DNA from: Robbsia betulipollinis | GTDB taxonomy: Bacteria; Pseudomonadota; Gammaproteobacteria; Burkholderiales; Burkholderiaceae | Reading direction: 5' to 3' | Length of the DNA stretch: 64,000 nt | Assembly (NCBI RefSeq): GCF_026624755.1 | Contig: NZ_JAPMXC010000001.1 | Span: forward strand, 1,159,219 to 1,223,218 | Shown: positions 33,939-42,094 of the stretch, piece by piece | Layout: every line of letters starts with the position of its first letter | Position numbering within the stretch: the stretch's first letter is position 1 | The notes under the pieces: model-generated | Told to the model about the DNA's origin: nothing | The model's input: the letters and a program-made list of their open reading frames with translations, nothing else | The model's database searches: none | Translations under genes and position numbers: made by a program

Positions 33939-34135
33939 GGGCAGTCAATCCAATGGAGATAATGGCAAGGGGGACGACTCGTATGGCGGCAGACCCCGAA
34001 ATTCGACGCTCCACGGATTGTGCAGCAGTGCAAAACGGATTGAACAGGGCCAGTTCGGACCGCCGGCACCAAGCCAGTTCATGTGTTGCGCCCAGGCTGC
34101 TGCGACCGGGGACGACCGATGCGAGACACGCGCGC

Positions 34136-35044
34136 TCACGGCATGGCCAGCGTGGCCGTCAGCGCCTCCCGCAAAGCCGCGACCAGCGCGCCGATCGTCG
34201 GCGCCAAACGCCGCTCCTTCATCACGCTCAACCGGACATACCGTTCCATGAGCAGCGGCTCGTCGATCGGCCGCGCGACCATCGAGGACGCGCCCGCGAT
34301 GTCGTCCAGACCCACGCGGCTGCCCAGCGTGAGGGCGCCGCTCAACGTGGCGAACTGGTGCATCGCGCTGGAATTGTTGCTGGTCAGTAGCGGTTCCAGG
34401 TGTCGCCCGCGAATCGCACAGCACCAGTCCATCAGTTCCCGCACCGTACTGCCGCGCTCCAGGATCGCGATCGGGTAGGCGAGCACCGCGTCGAGGGTGA
34501 CGACCTGCCGGGCGGCGAGCGCATGGTCGGCTCGCATCAACGCGCAGATCGGCGCCGCCGCGCTGAATTCGACCGCGACCAGCGGCGAACTCGTGGTCGA
34601 AAAGGACAGTCCCAGATCGACCTCGCCGTGCGCCACCCACTGCTCGACCTGTTGCGGCGTACCCGCGCGCAGCACGAACCGGGTATGCGGATGATGGGCA
34701 TGATGCGTGGCCAACACGCGCGGCAGGAAGTCGCGGGTAAAACCCTCCGTGCAGCCGATACGCGCCATGCCCGCGCCGATCGCCTGCGCCGAGGCGATCT
34801 CGCCGAGAACGGTATCGCCATCGAGCAACGCGCGGCGCGCATGCTGCGCGAGCAGTTCGCCCGACGGCGTCAACGCCATGCCGCGCGGCAGCCGCTCGAA
34901 CAACGGCGTCCCGACGCTGCGCTCGAGCTTGGCGATCTGCCGGCTGATGGCCGATACCGCGACATGCAGGGTCTCCGACGCCGCGGCGAGCGAGCCGGTA
35001 CGCGCGACTTCGACAAAATACGTGAGGGCGATGCCATGCAGCAT
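34136..35044 (-). CDS. LysR family transcriptional regulator
   Basis: From ATG 35042-35044 the protein is 302 residues: helix-turn-helix (GSLAAASETLHVAVSAISRQ), linker helix, and effector domain from ARIGCTEGFTRDFLPRVLAT. It resembles the regulator at 22046 in both halves. An in-frame ATG at 35116 adds 24 residues and would overlap the operator candidate, so the shorter form is preferred. It is divergent from the M20 peptidase-MFS operon with 136 nt between, including a perfect 9-bp dyad (35095-35122). It probably controls that operon. Confidence 0.92.
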   Translation of the reverse strand: MLHGIALTYFVEVARTGSLAAASETLHVAVSAISRQIAKLERSVGTPLFERLPRGMALTPSGELLAQHARRALLDGDTVLGEIASAQAIGAGMARIGCTEGFTRDFLPRVLATHHAHHPHTRFVLRAGTPQQVEQWVAHGEVDLGLSFSTTSSPLVAVEFSAAAPICALMRADHALAARQVVTLDAVLAYPIAILERGSTVRELMDWCCAIRGRHLEPLLTSNNSSAMHQFATLSGALTLGSRVGLDDIAGASSMVARPIDEPLLMERYVRLSVMKERRLAPTIGALVAALREALTATLAMP

Positions 35045-35094
35045 GGGGTGGGTGCCTCGCTTTTGGTGCCTTGCTTTTTCGGCAATGCTATGCG

Positions 35095-35122
35095 CAAAAA
35101 TTGCAATTGTCGTCAATTTTTG
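35095..35122. promoter_or_regulatory. Perfect inverted repeat between divergent LysR and M20 genes
   Basis: CAAAAATTG (35095-35103) and CAATTTTTG (35114-35122) form a perfect dyad with a 10-nt spacer. It lies 51 nt before the LysR start and 59 nt before the peptidase start, in the only AT-rich patch of the intergenic region. This is the expected place and form for a LysR recognition site. Confidence 0.5.
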
Positions 35123-35180
35123 GTTTTTCTAGACTGAGCGACGGCCATTCGATACCGGCAGACATTCAAGGAAACCCGCC

Positions 35181-36647
35181 ATGCCCCCGACACGGAATGA
35201 TTCGCACGGTCGCGCCGCCGCGATCGCAGACGCACAGGCAGGCTTCGATTCGGGCACGTTTCTGGAAGACCTGAAACGCCGGGTTGCCTACCGCAGCGAG
35301 AGCCAGACCTCCACCGGCGCAGCGGCGCTGAACGCCTATCTCGTCGAGGAGATGGCGCCGACGCTCGCGCGGCTCGGCTTCACCCACCGCATCGTGCCGA
35401 ACCCGGTCGCGCCGCACGCGCCCCTGCTGATCGCGCACCGCCACGAAGACGATGCGCTGCCGACCGTACTCACCTACGGGCACGGCGACGTCGTGCGCGG
35501 TTACGACAAGGAGTGGCGCGACGGCCTGGTTCCCTGGGACGTCACCGTCGAAGGCGACCGCTGGTACGGGCGCGGGACCGCCGACAACAAGGGCCAGCAT
35601 TCGGTCAACTTCGCCGCGCTCGCGGCGGTCATCGCCGCGCGCGGCGGCAAGCTCGGCTTCAATGTGAAGGTGATTTTCGAGACCGGAGAGGAAATCAGTT
35701 CGCCGGGCCTGAACGCCGTCTGCGCCGAACACGCCGCGGTACTGGCCGCCGATGTCTTCCTCGCATCGGACGGCCCGCGCGTGTCGGCCGAACGCCCCAC
35801 CCTCTTCCTCGGCTCGCGCGGCGGCGTGCTGTTTCAGCTCGAGGTGACGCTGCGCGACGGCGGCCACCACTCCGGCAACTGGGGCGGCGTGTTGAAGAAT
35901 CCGGCGGTGGTGCTCGCGCAGGCCATCGCCAGCCTCGTCGATCGCCGGGGGAGCATTCTCGTCGACGGCTTGCGGCCGCCGCCCGTCTCCGCTGCCGTGC
36001 GCGACGCGCTCGCGGATATCGAACTGGGACGCGACGCCAGCTCCCCCGCCATCGATCCCGAATGGGGCGAACCCGGCCTCACGCCCACGGAGCGGGTGAT
36101 CGCCTGGAACGCACTCGAAGTGCTGGCGTTCAAGTCCGGCAATGCCGACGCCCCAGTCAATGCGATTCCGCCGACGGCGCTGGCGGTTTGCCAGCTGCGT
36201 TTCGTGGTCGGCACGGACTGGGAACGTCTCGCGGAACATCTGGACGCGCACTTCGCGCGTCTGGGTTTCGTCGACGTGCGCGTCACGGTCCGCTCCGCGA
36301 GCCCGGCGACGCGTCTGGAACTCGACGACCCCTGGGTCCACTGGGCGCTGGATTCGATGGCCCGCACCACCGACAAGCGCCCGGCGCTGCTGCCCAATCT
36401 CGGCGGCACGGTGCCGAACGATGTGTTCGCCCGTACCCTGGGCCTGCCCACGCTCTGGGTGCCCCACTCCTATCCGGCATGCGCGCAGCACGCGCCCGAC
36501 GAGCACCTGCTGGGTTCGGTCGCGCGCGAATCCCTCGCGATCATGGCCGGGTTGTGGTGGGACCTCGCCGATGCCGCACCGGCCATCGTCGCCACCCGCA
36601 CCCCGGCCGGCGGCGCCGCTCCCGCCATGCCGCCGGCGGGTGCCTGA
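35181..36647 (+). CDS. M20 family metallopeptidase
   Basis: The 488-residue protein is an M20 (ArgE/DapE/carboxypeptidase G2-like) di-zinc hydrolase. Metal and catalytic motifs are visible in LTYGHGDVVRGYD (His, Asp), RWYGRGTADNKGQHS (bridging Asp) and VIFETGEEISSPG (catalytic Glu, Glu ligand), with the C-terminal His in LWVPHSYPACAQHAPDE. A dimerisation domain lies between about residues 220 and 340. It hydrolyses a dipeptide or N-acyl amino acid in the cytoplasm. CAAGGAAA precedes the ATG. The MFS gene begins 3 nt after its stop, so the pair forms an import-and-cleave operon under the divergent LysR. Confidence 0.92.
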   Translation: MPPTRNDSHGRAAAIADAQAGFDSGTFLEDLKRRVAYRSESQTSTGAAALNAYLVEEMAPTLARLGFTHRIVPNPVAPHAPLLIAHRHEDDALPTVLTYGHGDVVRGYDKEWRDGLVPWDVTVEGDRWYGRGTADNKGQHSVNFAALAAVIAARGGKLGFNVKVIFETGEEISSPGLNAVCAEHAAVLAADVFLASDGPRVSAERPTLFLGSRGGVLFQLEVTLRDGGHHSGNWGGVLKNPAVVLAQAIASLVDRRGSILVDGLRPPPVSAAVRDALADIELGRDASSPAIDPEWGEPGLTPTERVIAWNALEVLAFKSGNADAPVNAIPPTALAVCQLRFVVGTDWERLAEHLDAHFARLGFVDVRVTVRSASPATRLELDDPWVHWALDSMARTTDKRPALLPNLGGTVPNDVFARTLGLPTLWVPHSYPACAQHAPDEHLLGSVARESLAIMAGLWWDLADAAPAIVATRTPAGGAAPAMPPAGA

Positions 36648-36650
36648 GCC

Positions 36651-37919
36651 ATGCGGAAAAAACCCCTCAGTCTGACGCAGGTCGTCGTCGCCACCTCCGC
36701 GGGCAACGCGCTCGAATGGTTCGATATCGCGATCTATGCCCTTTTCGCGGTCTATATCGGCAAGCAGTTTTTCCCCGCCGCGAATGAAACCGCGTCGATG
36801 CTGCTGACCTTCGGCTCCTTCGGCGCCTCCTACCTGGTGCGTCCGCTGGGCGGCATGGTGCTGGGCGCGTACGCCGACCGGCGCGGCCGCAAGGCGGCGC
36901 TGATGCTGAGCGTCGTGCTGATGACCGTCGGCACGGCCATCATCGCGGTCATGCCGGGTTACGCGACCCTCGGCCTCGCGGCGCCGGTTGCCGTGTTCAT
37001 CGCGCGGCTGATCCAGGGCTTCTCCGCGGGCGGCGAATTCGGTGCGTCCACCGCCCTGTTGATCGAGCACGCCCCGCAGCGCCGCGGCTTTCTCGCCAGC
37101 TGGCAGTTCGCGACGCAGGGCTTGTCGACGTTGACCGCCGCACTCTTCGGCTATGTCCTCTCCCGGGCATTGACGCCGGCGGAACTGGCGGCGTGGGGCT
37201 GGCGGGTGCCGTTCTTTTTCGGCTTGCTGATCGGGCCGGTGGGACTGTACCTGCGACGCTTTCTCGAAGATGCGCCGGATTTCACCGCGGCGGCGCACAC
37301 GGCGCATCCGGTACGCGACGTTTTCTTCCGGCAAAAAGCGATGCTGCTGGTCTCGATCGGCGCCCTGACCGTGTCGACGGCGGTTAATTACATGCTGCAT
37401 TACGTGCCGACCTACGCGGTGCGGCAGCTTCATCTGCCCGCCTCCAGCGGCTTCGCCGCCGCCGTGCTGGGCGGCGCGATCCTGACCGGCGTGACGCCGC
37501 TCGCGGGCCATCTCTCCGACCGCATCGGCCGCCTCAGGCAGATGTCGCTCACGGCGCTGCTGATCCTGCTGACCGGCTATCCCGCATTCGTTTTTGTCGT
37601 CTCGCACCCCGGTGCGCCGGCCTTGTTCGCGCTGGTGGCGTGGCTGTCGCTGCTCAAATCGATCTATTTCGGCGCGCTGCCGGCGTTGATGTCGGAGATT
37701 TTCCCGGCGGCGACCCGGGCGACCGGCATGTCGATCGGCTATAACGTCGGAGTGGCGGTGTTCGGCGGCTTCACGCCCGCGATCGTGATCTGGCTGCTGA
37801 GCGTCACCGGCAACGCCAGCGCGCCGAGCTTCTATCTGATGTTCACGGCGGTGATCAGCCTCTCTGCGCTCGCCGCGCTGAGCCGCCGGCCGCGCGCGGT
37901 GCACGCCGTCCCGGTGTGA
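36651..37919 (+). CDS. MFS transporter, metabolite:H+ symporter (MHS) type
   Basis: The 422-residue inner-membrane protein has 12 helices and MHS signatures: ATSAGNALEWFDIAIYALFA, VRPLGGMVLGAYADRRGRKA (MFS A-motif) and RLIQGFSAGGEFGASTALLI. LAAWGWRVPFFFGLLIGPVG is in the middle. Family members take up citrate, proline/betaine, shikimate or alpha-ketoglutarate with protons. The gene begins 3 nt after the M20 peptidase stop, so it probably imports the peptidase substrate, such as a dipeptide or acylated amino acid. Confidence 0.93.
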   Translation: MRKKPLSLTQVVVATSAGNALEWFDIAIYALFAVYIGKQFFPAANETASMLLTFGSFGASYLVRPLGGMVLGAYADRRGRKAALMLSVVLMTVGTAIIAVMPGYATLGLAAPVAVFIARLIQGFSAGGEFGASTALLIEHAPQRRGFLASWQFATQGLSTLTAALFGYVLSRALTPAELAAWGWRVPFFFGLLIGPVGLYLRRFLEDAPDFTAAAHTAHPVRDVFFRQKAMLLVSIGALTVSTAVNYMLHYVPTYAVRQLHLPASSGFAAAVLGGAILTGVTPLAGHLSDRIGRLRQMSLTALLILLTGYPAFVFVVSHPGAPALFALVAWLSLLKSIYFGALPALMSEIFPAATRATGMSIGYNVGVAVFGGFTPAIVIWLLSVTGNASAPSFYLMFTAVISLSALAALSRRPRAVHAVPV

Positions 37920-37993
37920 CGCCGCGTGCGCGCACGCAGCGGCATCGCGGGAGTTCTGCTAACGTTTCCATCATTTCGTCGAAGGAGACGGGC

Positions 37994-38875
37994 GTGACCG
38001 CCACCGAAAAACTCGCCGTCCTGCTGCGCCAGGAAGCCGCCGCGCTACAGCGGCGGGAACCGATTTTCGCGACGCTGCTGCAGCACCGCATCCTCACGCC
38101 GCCGACATTTTCCGCCATGCTGTGCCGCTTGCTGGCCGCGCGCCTGGCGGATGCGCAGGTGGGCGAGCAGGCCTTGTTCGATATCTTCGCCGCCGTACAT
38201 CGCGATGCCCCCCTGCTCGTCGAGCAGGCGCGGCACGACATCGAGGCCGTGCTGCGCCGCGACCCGGCCAGCGACGCCCTGCTGCACATCCTGCTCGACC
38301 AGAAAGGCTTCCAGGCGATCCAGACACACCGTCTCGCGCATGCCCTGTGGAACGCGGGACGGCGCGAGCTGGCCCGCTGGCTGCAGGGCGCCAGTTCGCG
38401 CACGCTCGGCGTCGACATGCATCCCGCCGCGCGGATCGGCCGGGGCATCATGTTCGATCACGCCACCGGCATCGTGATCGGCGAGACCTGCGTGATCGGC
38501 GACGACGTATCGATCATGCAGGCGGTGACGCTGGGCGGCACCGGCAATCAGACCGGCAACCGGCATCCGAAGATCGGCGACGGGGTGCTGATCGGCGCGG
38601 GCGCCACCTTGCTGGGCAACCTCATCGTCGGTCATGGCGCGAAGGTGGGCGCGGGCAGCGTCGTCCTCAACGACGTGCCGCCCGGCATGACCGTGGTGGG
38701 CATTCCCGCGCGCATCGTCGGCCAGGCGGGCGGCGCCATGGCGGCCGCGGCCGATGAAATGAACCAGAATTTCCTGAAGGAGCCCACCGCGGGCTGTTTT
38801 GGCGATGCGCAAGGCACCGCTGTCGGCACAGCTGCGCCGCGCGGGCACGACCTGCGTTCCTGTCCCATCGGCTAG
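37994..38875 (+). CDS. cysE: Serine O-acetyltransferase
   Basis: The 293-residue protein starts at GTG 37994, set by AAGGAG at 37982-37987. An N-terminal helical domain (about 1-140, with HRLAHALWNAGRRELARWL) is followed by a left-handed beta-helix of hexapeptide repeats (GVDMHPAARIGRGIMFDHAT, VIGETCVIGDDVSIMQAVTL) and HPKIGDGVLIGAGATLLG. It acetylates L-serine with acetyl-CoA as the first step of cysteine synthesis. Beyond residue about 250 the tail is longer than in E. coli CysE and low in complexity. It lies 74 nt after the MFS gene, as an independent unit. No cysK or cysM is nearby. Confidence 0.92.
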   Translation: MTATEKLAVLLRQEAAALQRREPIFATLLQHRILTPPTFSAMLCRLLAARLADAQVGEQALFDIFAAVHRDAPLLVEQARHDIEAVLRRDPASDALLHILLDQKGFQAIQTHRLAHALWNAGRRELARWLQGASSRTLGVDMHPAARIGRGIMFDHATGIVIGETCVIGDDVSIMQAVTLGGTGNQTGNRHPKIGDGVLIGAGATLLGNLIVGHGAKVGAGSVVLNDVPPGMTVVGIPARIVGQAGGAMAAAADEMNQNFLKEPTAGCFGDAQGTAVGTAAPRGHDLRSCPIG

Positions 38876-38925
38876 GGGGCAAGTCATCGCCGTGGCATCG
38901 TTCGAACGATGGATTGCCGAGGCGG

Positions 38926-38978
38926 CCGGAACCGGGACCGGGACCGGGACCGGAACCGGCAGCGGCAGCGGCAGCGGC
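38926..38978. repeat. Hexanucleotide tandem repeat
   Basis: A run of GGGACC-type units (with GGAACC variants at both ends) is followed directly by about three GGCAGC units. The whole tract is about 53 nt long. It lies in the 315-nt gap between cysE and the haloacid dehalogenase gene. Read in one frame it would give Gly-Thr then Gly-Ser dipeptides; on the other strand Pro-Val and Pro-Leu. No convincing gene includes it. After the tract the gap turns AT-rich (about 39045-39095), the likely promoter of the dehalogenase gene. Confidence 0.75.
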
Positions 38979-39190
38979 GCATCGTCGGTCGGCCGACGCT
39001 GGGTCTGACGTGCGCCCGATTTCCCCTGGTTGCGCCGTGCCTGGCTTGTTGTATTCTGTTTCTTTTTAATATGGCTGTTAGTTGCGTAATTTGAGATATG
39101 TCGTTTTCCGGTGCCGGCGGAGCGCATGGCGGCGTGCATAATGAAACGTCCCGGCGCCCCGCGCGTCACGGTATTCGCAGGAGACGCTTC

Positions 39191-39910
39191 ATGACGATGG
39201 CGGAAGTCGGTTTTCTCGGTTTCGACGTGTTCGGCACGGTGGTCGATTGGCGCGCCGGCGTGGCACGCAAGTCGGAACCCTTCCTGCGGTCGAAAGGTCT
39301 GGACGTCGATCCGCTGACCTTTGCCGACGAATGGCGCTCGCGCTATGACCCGGCGATGGAGGAAGTACGTGCCGGGCGCCGGCCCTGGGTCCGGCTCGAC
39401 GTGCTCAATCGCGAGAACCTGGAACAGGTGCTACGCCGGCACGGTCTCGACCCCGCCACGGTTCCCGCGGCGGAGCTGCATGCGCTGAATCTGGCGTGGC
39501 AGGAACTCGATCCCTGGCCCGACGCGGTCGAAGGGCTGACGCGGCTGAAACGCCGTTTCGCGATCGGGCCCCTGTCCAACGGCCATCTCGCCGGCATGAT
39601 GCGGCTCGCGCGCTTCGGCGGCCTGCCCTGGGACGTGATCGTGGGCGCCGAGATCGCGCGCAGTTACAAACCCCAGGCGCAGACCTATCTGCGTTCGGCG
39701 GAGGCCGTCGGCCTCGCGCCCACGCAGGTCGGCATGGTCGCCGCGCACAACAACGATCTCAAAGCGGCGCGGGAGTGCGGCCTGCATACGGTATTCGTGC
39801 GGCGGCCGCTCGAACACGGCGCCGGCCAGCGGAGCGATCTGAACGCCGAGCAGGACTGGGATATCGTCGCCGACAGTCTGGTCGCCGCGGCCGATGCGCT
39901 GGGATGCTGA
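39191..39910 (+). CDS. Haloacid dehalogenase type II (HAD superfamily)
   Basis: The 239-residue cytoplasmic enzyme has all HAD motifs: nucleophile D12 in LGFDVFGTVVDWRAG, motif II in GPLSNGHLAGM, lysine in IARSYKPQAQTY, and motif IV in GMVAAHNNDLKAAREC. The VFGTVVDWR and SNGH sequences put it in the L-2-haloacid dehalogenase (type II) branch, which replaces the halogen of short 2-haloalkanoic acids by hydroxyl. Many members of the branch have other substrates. GGAG precedes the ATG at 39191. It is followed by the GNAT gene only 2 nt after its stop, so the two form one operon. Confidence 0.9.
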   Translation: MTMAEVGFLGFDVFGTVVDWRAGVARKSEPFLRSKGLDVDPLTFADEWRSRYDPAMEEVRAGRRPWVRLDVLNRENLEQVLRRHGLDPATVPAAELHALNLAWQELDPWPDAVEGLTRLKRRFAIGPLSNGHLAGMMRLARFGGLPWDVIVGAEIARSYKPQAQTYLRSAEAVGLAPTQVGMVAAHNNDLKAARECGLHTVFVRRPLEHGAGQRSDLNAEQDWDIVADSLVAAADALGC

Positions 39911-39912
39911 CC

Positions 39913-40470
39913 ATGAGCGACCTTGCACCCGACACCGGCGACGGCGCACCGGCCGCGGCCCCCGGCTTCACCGTGCGCATCCTGAGCGCGCTGGATGCCG
40001 ACCGCTATCAACGCTTGCGCCTGCGCGCGATCGACGATTCGCCCACCGCGATCTGGCCCACCCGCGACGAACAAGCCCGCCGGTCGATCCCGGACATCGT
40101 CGCCCGCATCCGGCCGATGCCGGATCAGGTGGTATTCGGCGCGTTCGCCGACGACGCGCTGGTCGGCGTCACGGGCCTGGCCCGCGAAACGCTGCGTCAG
40201 ATCAGTCACAAGGCCAGCGTCTGGGGCGTGTTCGTCGAACCCGGGCATCGCGGCCGCGGCATCGCGGCGAGCCTGCTGCGCGCGGCCACGGAACACGCCG
40301 CCGCCGAATGGCGTTGCCTGCAGCTCCAGCTGCGCGTCAATTCGGCGAATATCGCCGCGAAGAAACTCTACGTCGCGCACGGCTTCACCTGTTTCGGCAC
40401 CGAACCGCAGGCCATGCAGGTGGACGGGCGGTTCTACGACGAGGATCACATGGTGAAACACCTGCGCTGA
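39913..40470 (+). CDS. GNAT family N-acetyltransferase
   Basis: The 185-residue protein has a GNAT domain from about residue 20: FTVRILSALDADRYQRLRLR, the acetyl-CoA loop in VEPGHRGRGIAASLLRAATE, and RVNSANIAAKKLYVAHGFT. The start could also be ATG 39904, which overlaps the dehalogenase stop. Its last 73 nt (from 40398) and the 58 nt after its stop are duplicated at 45818-45946, marking the two edges of an inserted island. The gene itself is intact. The acyl acceptor is unknown. Confidence 0.9.
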   Translation: MSDLAPDTGDGAPAAAPGFTVRILSALDADRYQRLRLRAIDDSPTAIWPTRDEQARRSIPDIVARIRPMPDQVVFGAFADDALVGVTGLARETLRQISHKASVWGVFVEPGHRGRGIAASLLRAATEHAAAEWRCLQLQLRVNSANIAAKKLYVAHGFTCFGTEPQAMQVDGRFYDEDHMVKHLR

Positions 40471-40528
40471 CTTCCTGGCCGCGGCCCGTTGAAGCGGCCC
40501 GTTGAAGTGCATGACGAAAAACGGTGCA
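40398..40528 (+). repeat. Direct repeat, left copy (island boundary)
   Basis: This 131-nt segment covers the end of the GNAT gene, its stop codon and 58 nt beyond. It recurs in the same orientation at 45818-45946 with two substitutions and one 2-nt length difference (GAAAAACGG versus GAAACGG). Immediately after the right copy the sequence continues into the GntR gene. The left copy therefore marks where foreign DNA begins. Confidence 0.9.
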
Positions 40529-40582
40529 TCAAACCCGTGATCCGGCCCGGCATTCACGTTCGGCAGGACTACGCTGCCACCT

Positions 40583-40798
40583 CTAACGCTTCGGCCGTGC
40601 TGGTGCTTTATATTTGAGCGCCGCATGTAATCGCACGCGATTGTAGAACCCTTCGATCCACGCCACAATGTCTTGTCGGGCTTTGTCGCGATTCTCGTAA
40701 CCTTGCTGATATACGCATTCAACTTTCAGCGATTTGAAGAAGCTGTCCACTGCGCTATTGTCCCGGAAGTGTGCCCGCCGATTCATCGATTGTTTCAT
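40583..40798 (-). pseudogene. IS3-family transposase OrfB, C-terminal remnant
   Basis: The 71-codon frame reads RRAHFRDNSAVDSFFKSLKV then ECVYQQGYENRDKARQDIVA and WIEGFYNRVRLHAALKYKAP. This is the end of the IS3-type DDE integrase domain, including the catalytic Glu helix (SFFKSLKVE). The first two thirds of the transposase are missing. The 5' side abuts a second, different IS3 remnant on the opposite strand. It is not functional. Confidence 0.8.
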
Positions 40799-40842
40799 CC
40801 GGAAGTCGGCCAGCAGTTGCCGATGCGCTCGACTTGCATATC

Positions 40843-41123
40843 GTGCTGACGGTTACCGCAAGTCAGTGCGGCTATTCGGCACGTTGTCGTCCATGTCGCG
40901 CAAGGGCAACCGTTATGACAATGTGCCGATGGAAAGCTTCCGGGGGAGCTTGAAAAACGCGATGGTTCACCATCAAAAATACACTATTTGGGCGAATGCC
41001 GAGTCCGCCATCATGGAATACATCGAAATCTTTTATAACCGCCAACGACGGCATTCCCGTCCCGGTTATGAAGCGCCCGCACGGTTCGCAGAAAAATTCC
41101 GTAAAACCGGGCAAGCTGCTTGA
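40843..41123 (+). pseudogene. IS3-family transposase OrfB, C-terminal remnant (second type)
   Basis: The frame reads SSMSRKGNRYDNVPMESFRG then SLKNAMVHHQKYTIWANAES and YIEIFYNRQRRHSRPGYEAP, the end of a DDE integrase domain of another IS3 group than the one at 40583. Here too the N-terminal part is absent. It points away from the neighbouring remnant (head to head), so two IS copies must have been truncated at the same junction. The stop is at 41121-41123. Nothing is seen between it and the DUF554 gene end. Confidence 0.8.
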
Positions 41124-41236
41124 AACAGCTGTGTCCATTATTGACGGCGCACCTCATCGAGGTATGGTCGGCCCCTTGCATTCACACACGATCGGTGCGC
41201 CGTGGTTTGCTTTGCAACAATCAGTCGCTGTGACCG

Positions 41237-41956
41237 CTAAATCAGACGACCCCACAGCAATGATAGTGGCATGACGATCACCAAGGCAGGAAGCATGCTT
41301 GCCACCGGAAAAGACTTTATTCCGCAAATGCGCAGGCCGGTTGCGAACATGAGCACACCGCCAACCGCAAAAAAGTCACTCTGCATGGTTGCATTGGTTA
41401 GCGGCACGATATAGCCGCCCAAGTATGCGAGGATGAGCAAGATGGCGAGTTGAGGCAGCGCGACGGTTGCAACGGCATATCCAAGTGCTGCCGCAAAAAA
41501 AGCCGCCGTAAAAAGGTCGAGAATCGACTTTGCAATAAGAATGCTGGCGTCACCCGTCATTCCCTCGTGCATAGCGCCAAATATACCTGTCCCGCTTGCG
41601 CAAAAAAGCACGATGATCGCGACGAACTGCTCCAGAAATGCTTCCCCGGACACCCCCCCATGCCCTGAAGACGGCAGCAGCCTGTTCATGAGAATATCGA
41701 CGTGCTTTCCGATGACGCCGATCCCGCGTTCGAGAAATATCAATTCTCCGATCAGCGTTCCTAGAATGACAGCCAGTACCATTACCGGAAGCGTTGCGTC
41801 TTTCATGATCGCCAGCAGCCCCATGCACATCGAGCAGAGACCAAAGATCGACGTCATGGTACTGCGCAGCGGCTTGGGTAAATGAACGCCGATCGCGGCG
41901 CCTGCCAAACCGCCGGTCAACACACTACCAGCATCAACATACGGTCCAATGATCAC
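41237..41956 (-). CDS. DUF554 family membrane protein
   Basis: The 239-residue polytopic inner-membrane protein (6-7 helices) begins IIGPYVDAGSVLTGGLAGAA. It shows family features GLCSMCMGLLAIMKDATLPV, LGTLIGELIFLERGI and LFCASGTGIFGAMHEGMTGD. DUF554 proteins (YdfK/YqgA type) are thought to be transporters, but no substrate is established. It is the last gene of the UbiX-UbiD operon, 138 nt after UbiD, so import or export of the decarboxylation substrate or product is a reasonable guess. Base composition is lower in GC than genes outside the island. Confidence 0.88.
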   Translation of the reverse strand: MIIGPYVDAGSVLTGGLAGAAIGVHLPKPLRSTMTSIFGLCSMCMGLLAIMKDATLPVMVLAVILGTLIGELIFLERGIGVIGKHVDILMNRLLPSSGHGGVSGEAFLEQFVAIIVLFCASGTGIFGAMHEGMTGDASILIAKSILDLFTAAFFAAALGYAVATVALPQLAILLILAYLGGYIVPLTNATMQSDFFAVGGVLMFATGLRICGIKSFPVASMLPALVIVMPLSLLWGRLI

Positions 41957-42094
41957 GGAGGTCCTCTTTTCTTTAGGTATTTTTGTCCGCGTGCGGTGCC
42001 AAAGGCATCCACATGAGTGCGAGACGATCTGGCGACACCGTCCCCGCCCTGGCGACTCGATATCCTGGATGGAACAGCGTCGCCGGGTCAGACT

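Noticed and set aside
35166-37904. 912-codon open frame on the minus strand
   Set aside because: It is exactly antisense to the well-supported M20 peptidase and MFS genes; the translation is Arg/Gly/Gln-rich without any domain.
38926-38978. Possible CRISPR array
   Set aside because: The repeat unit is only 6 nt and has no spacers, so it is a simple tandem repeat.
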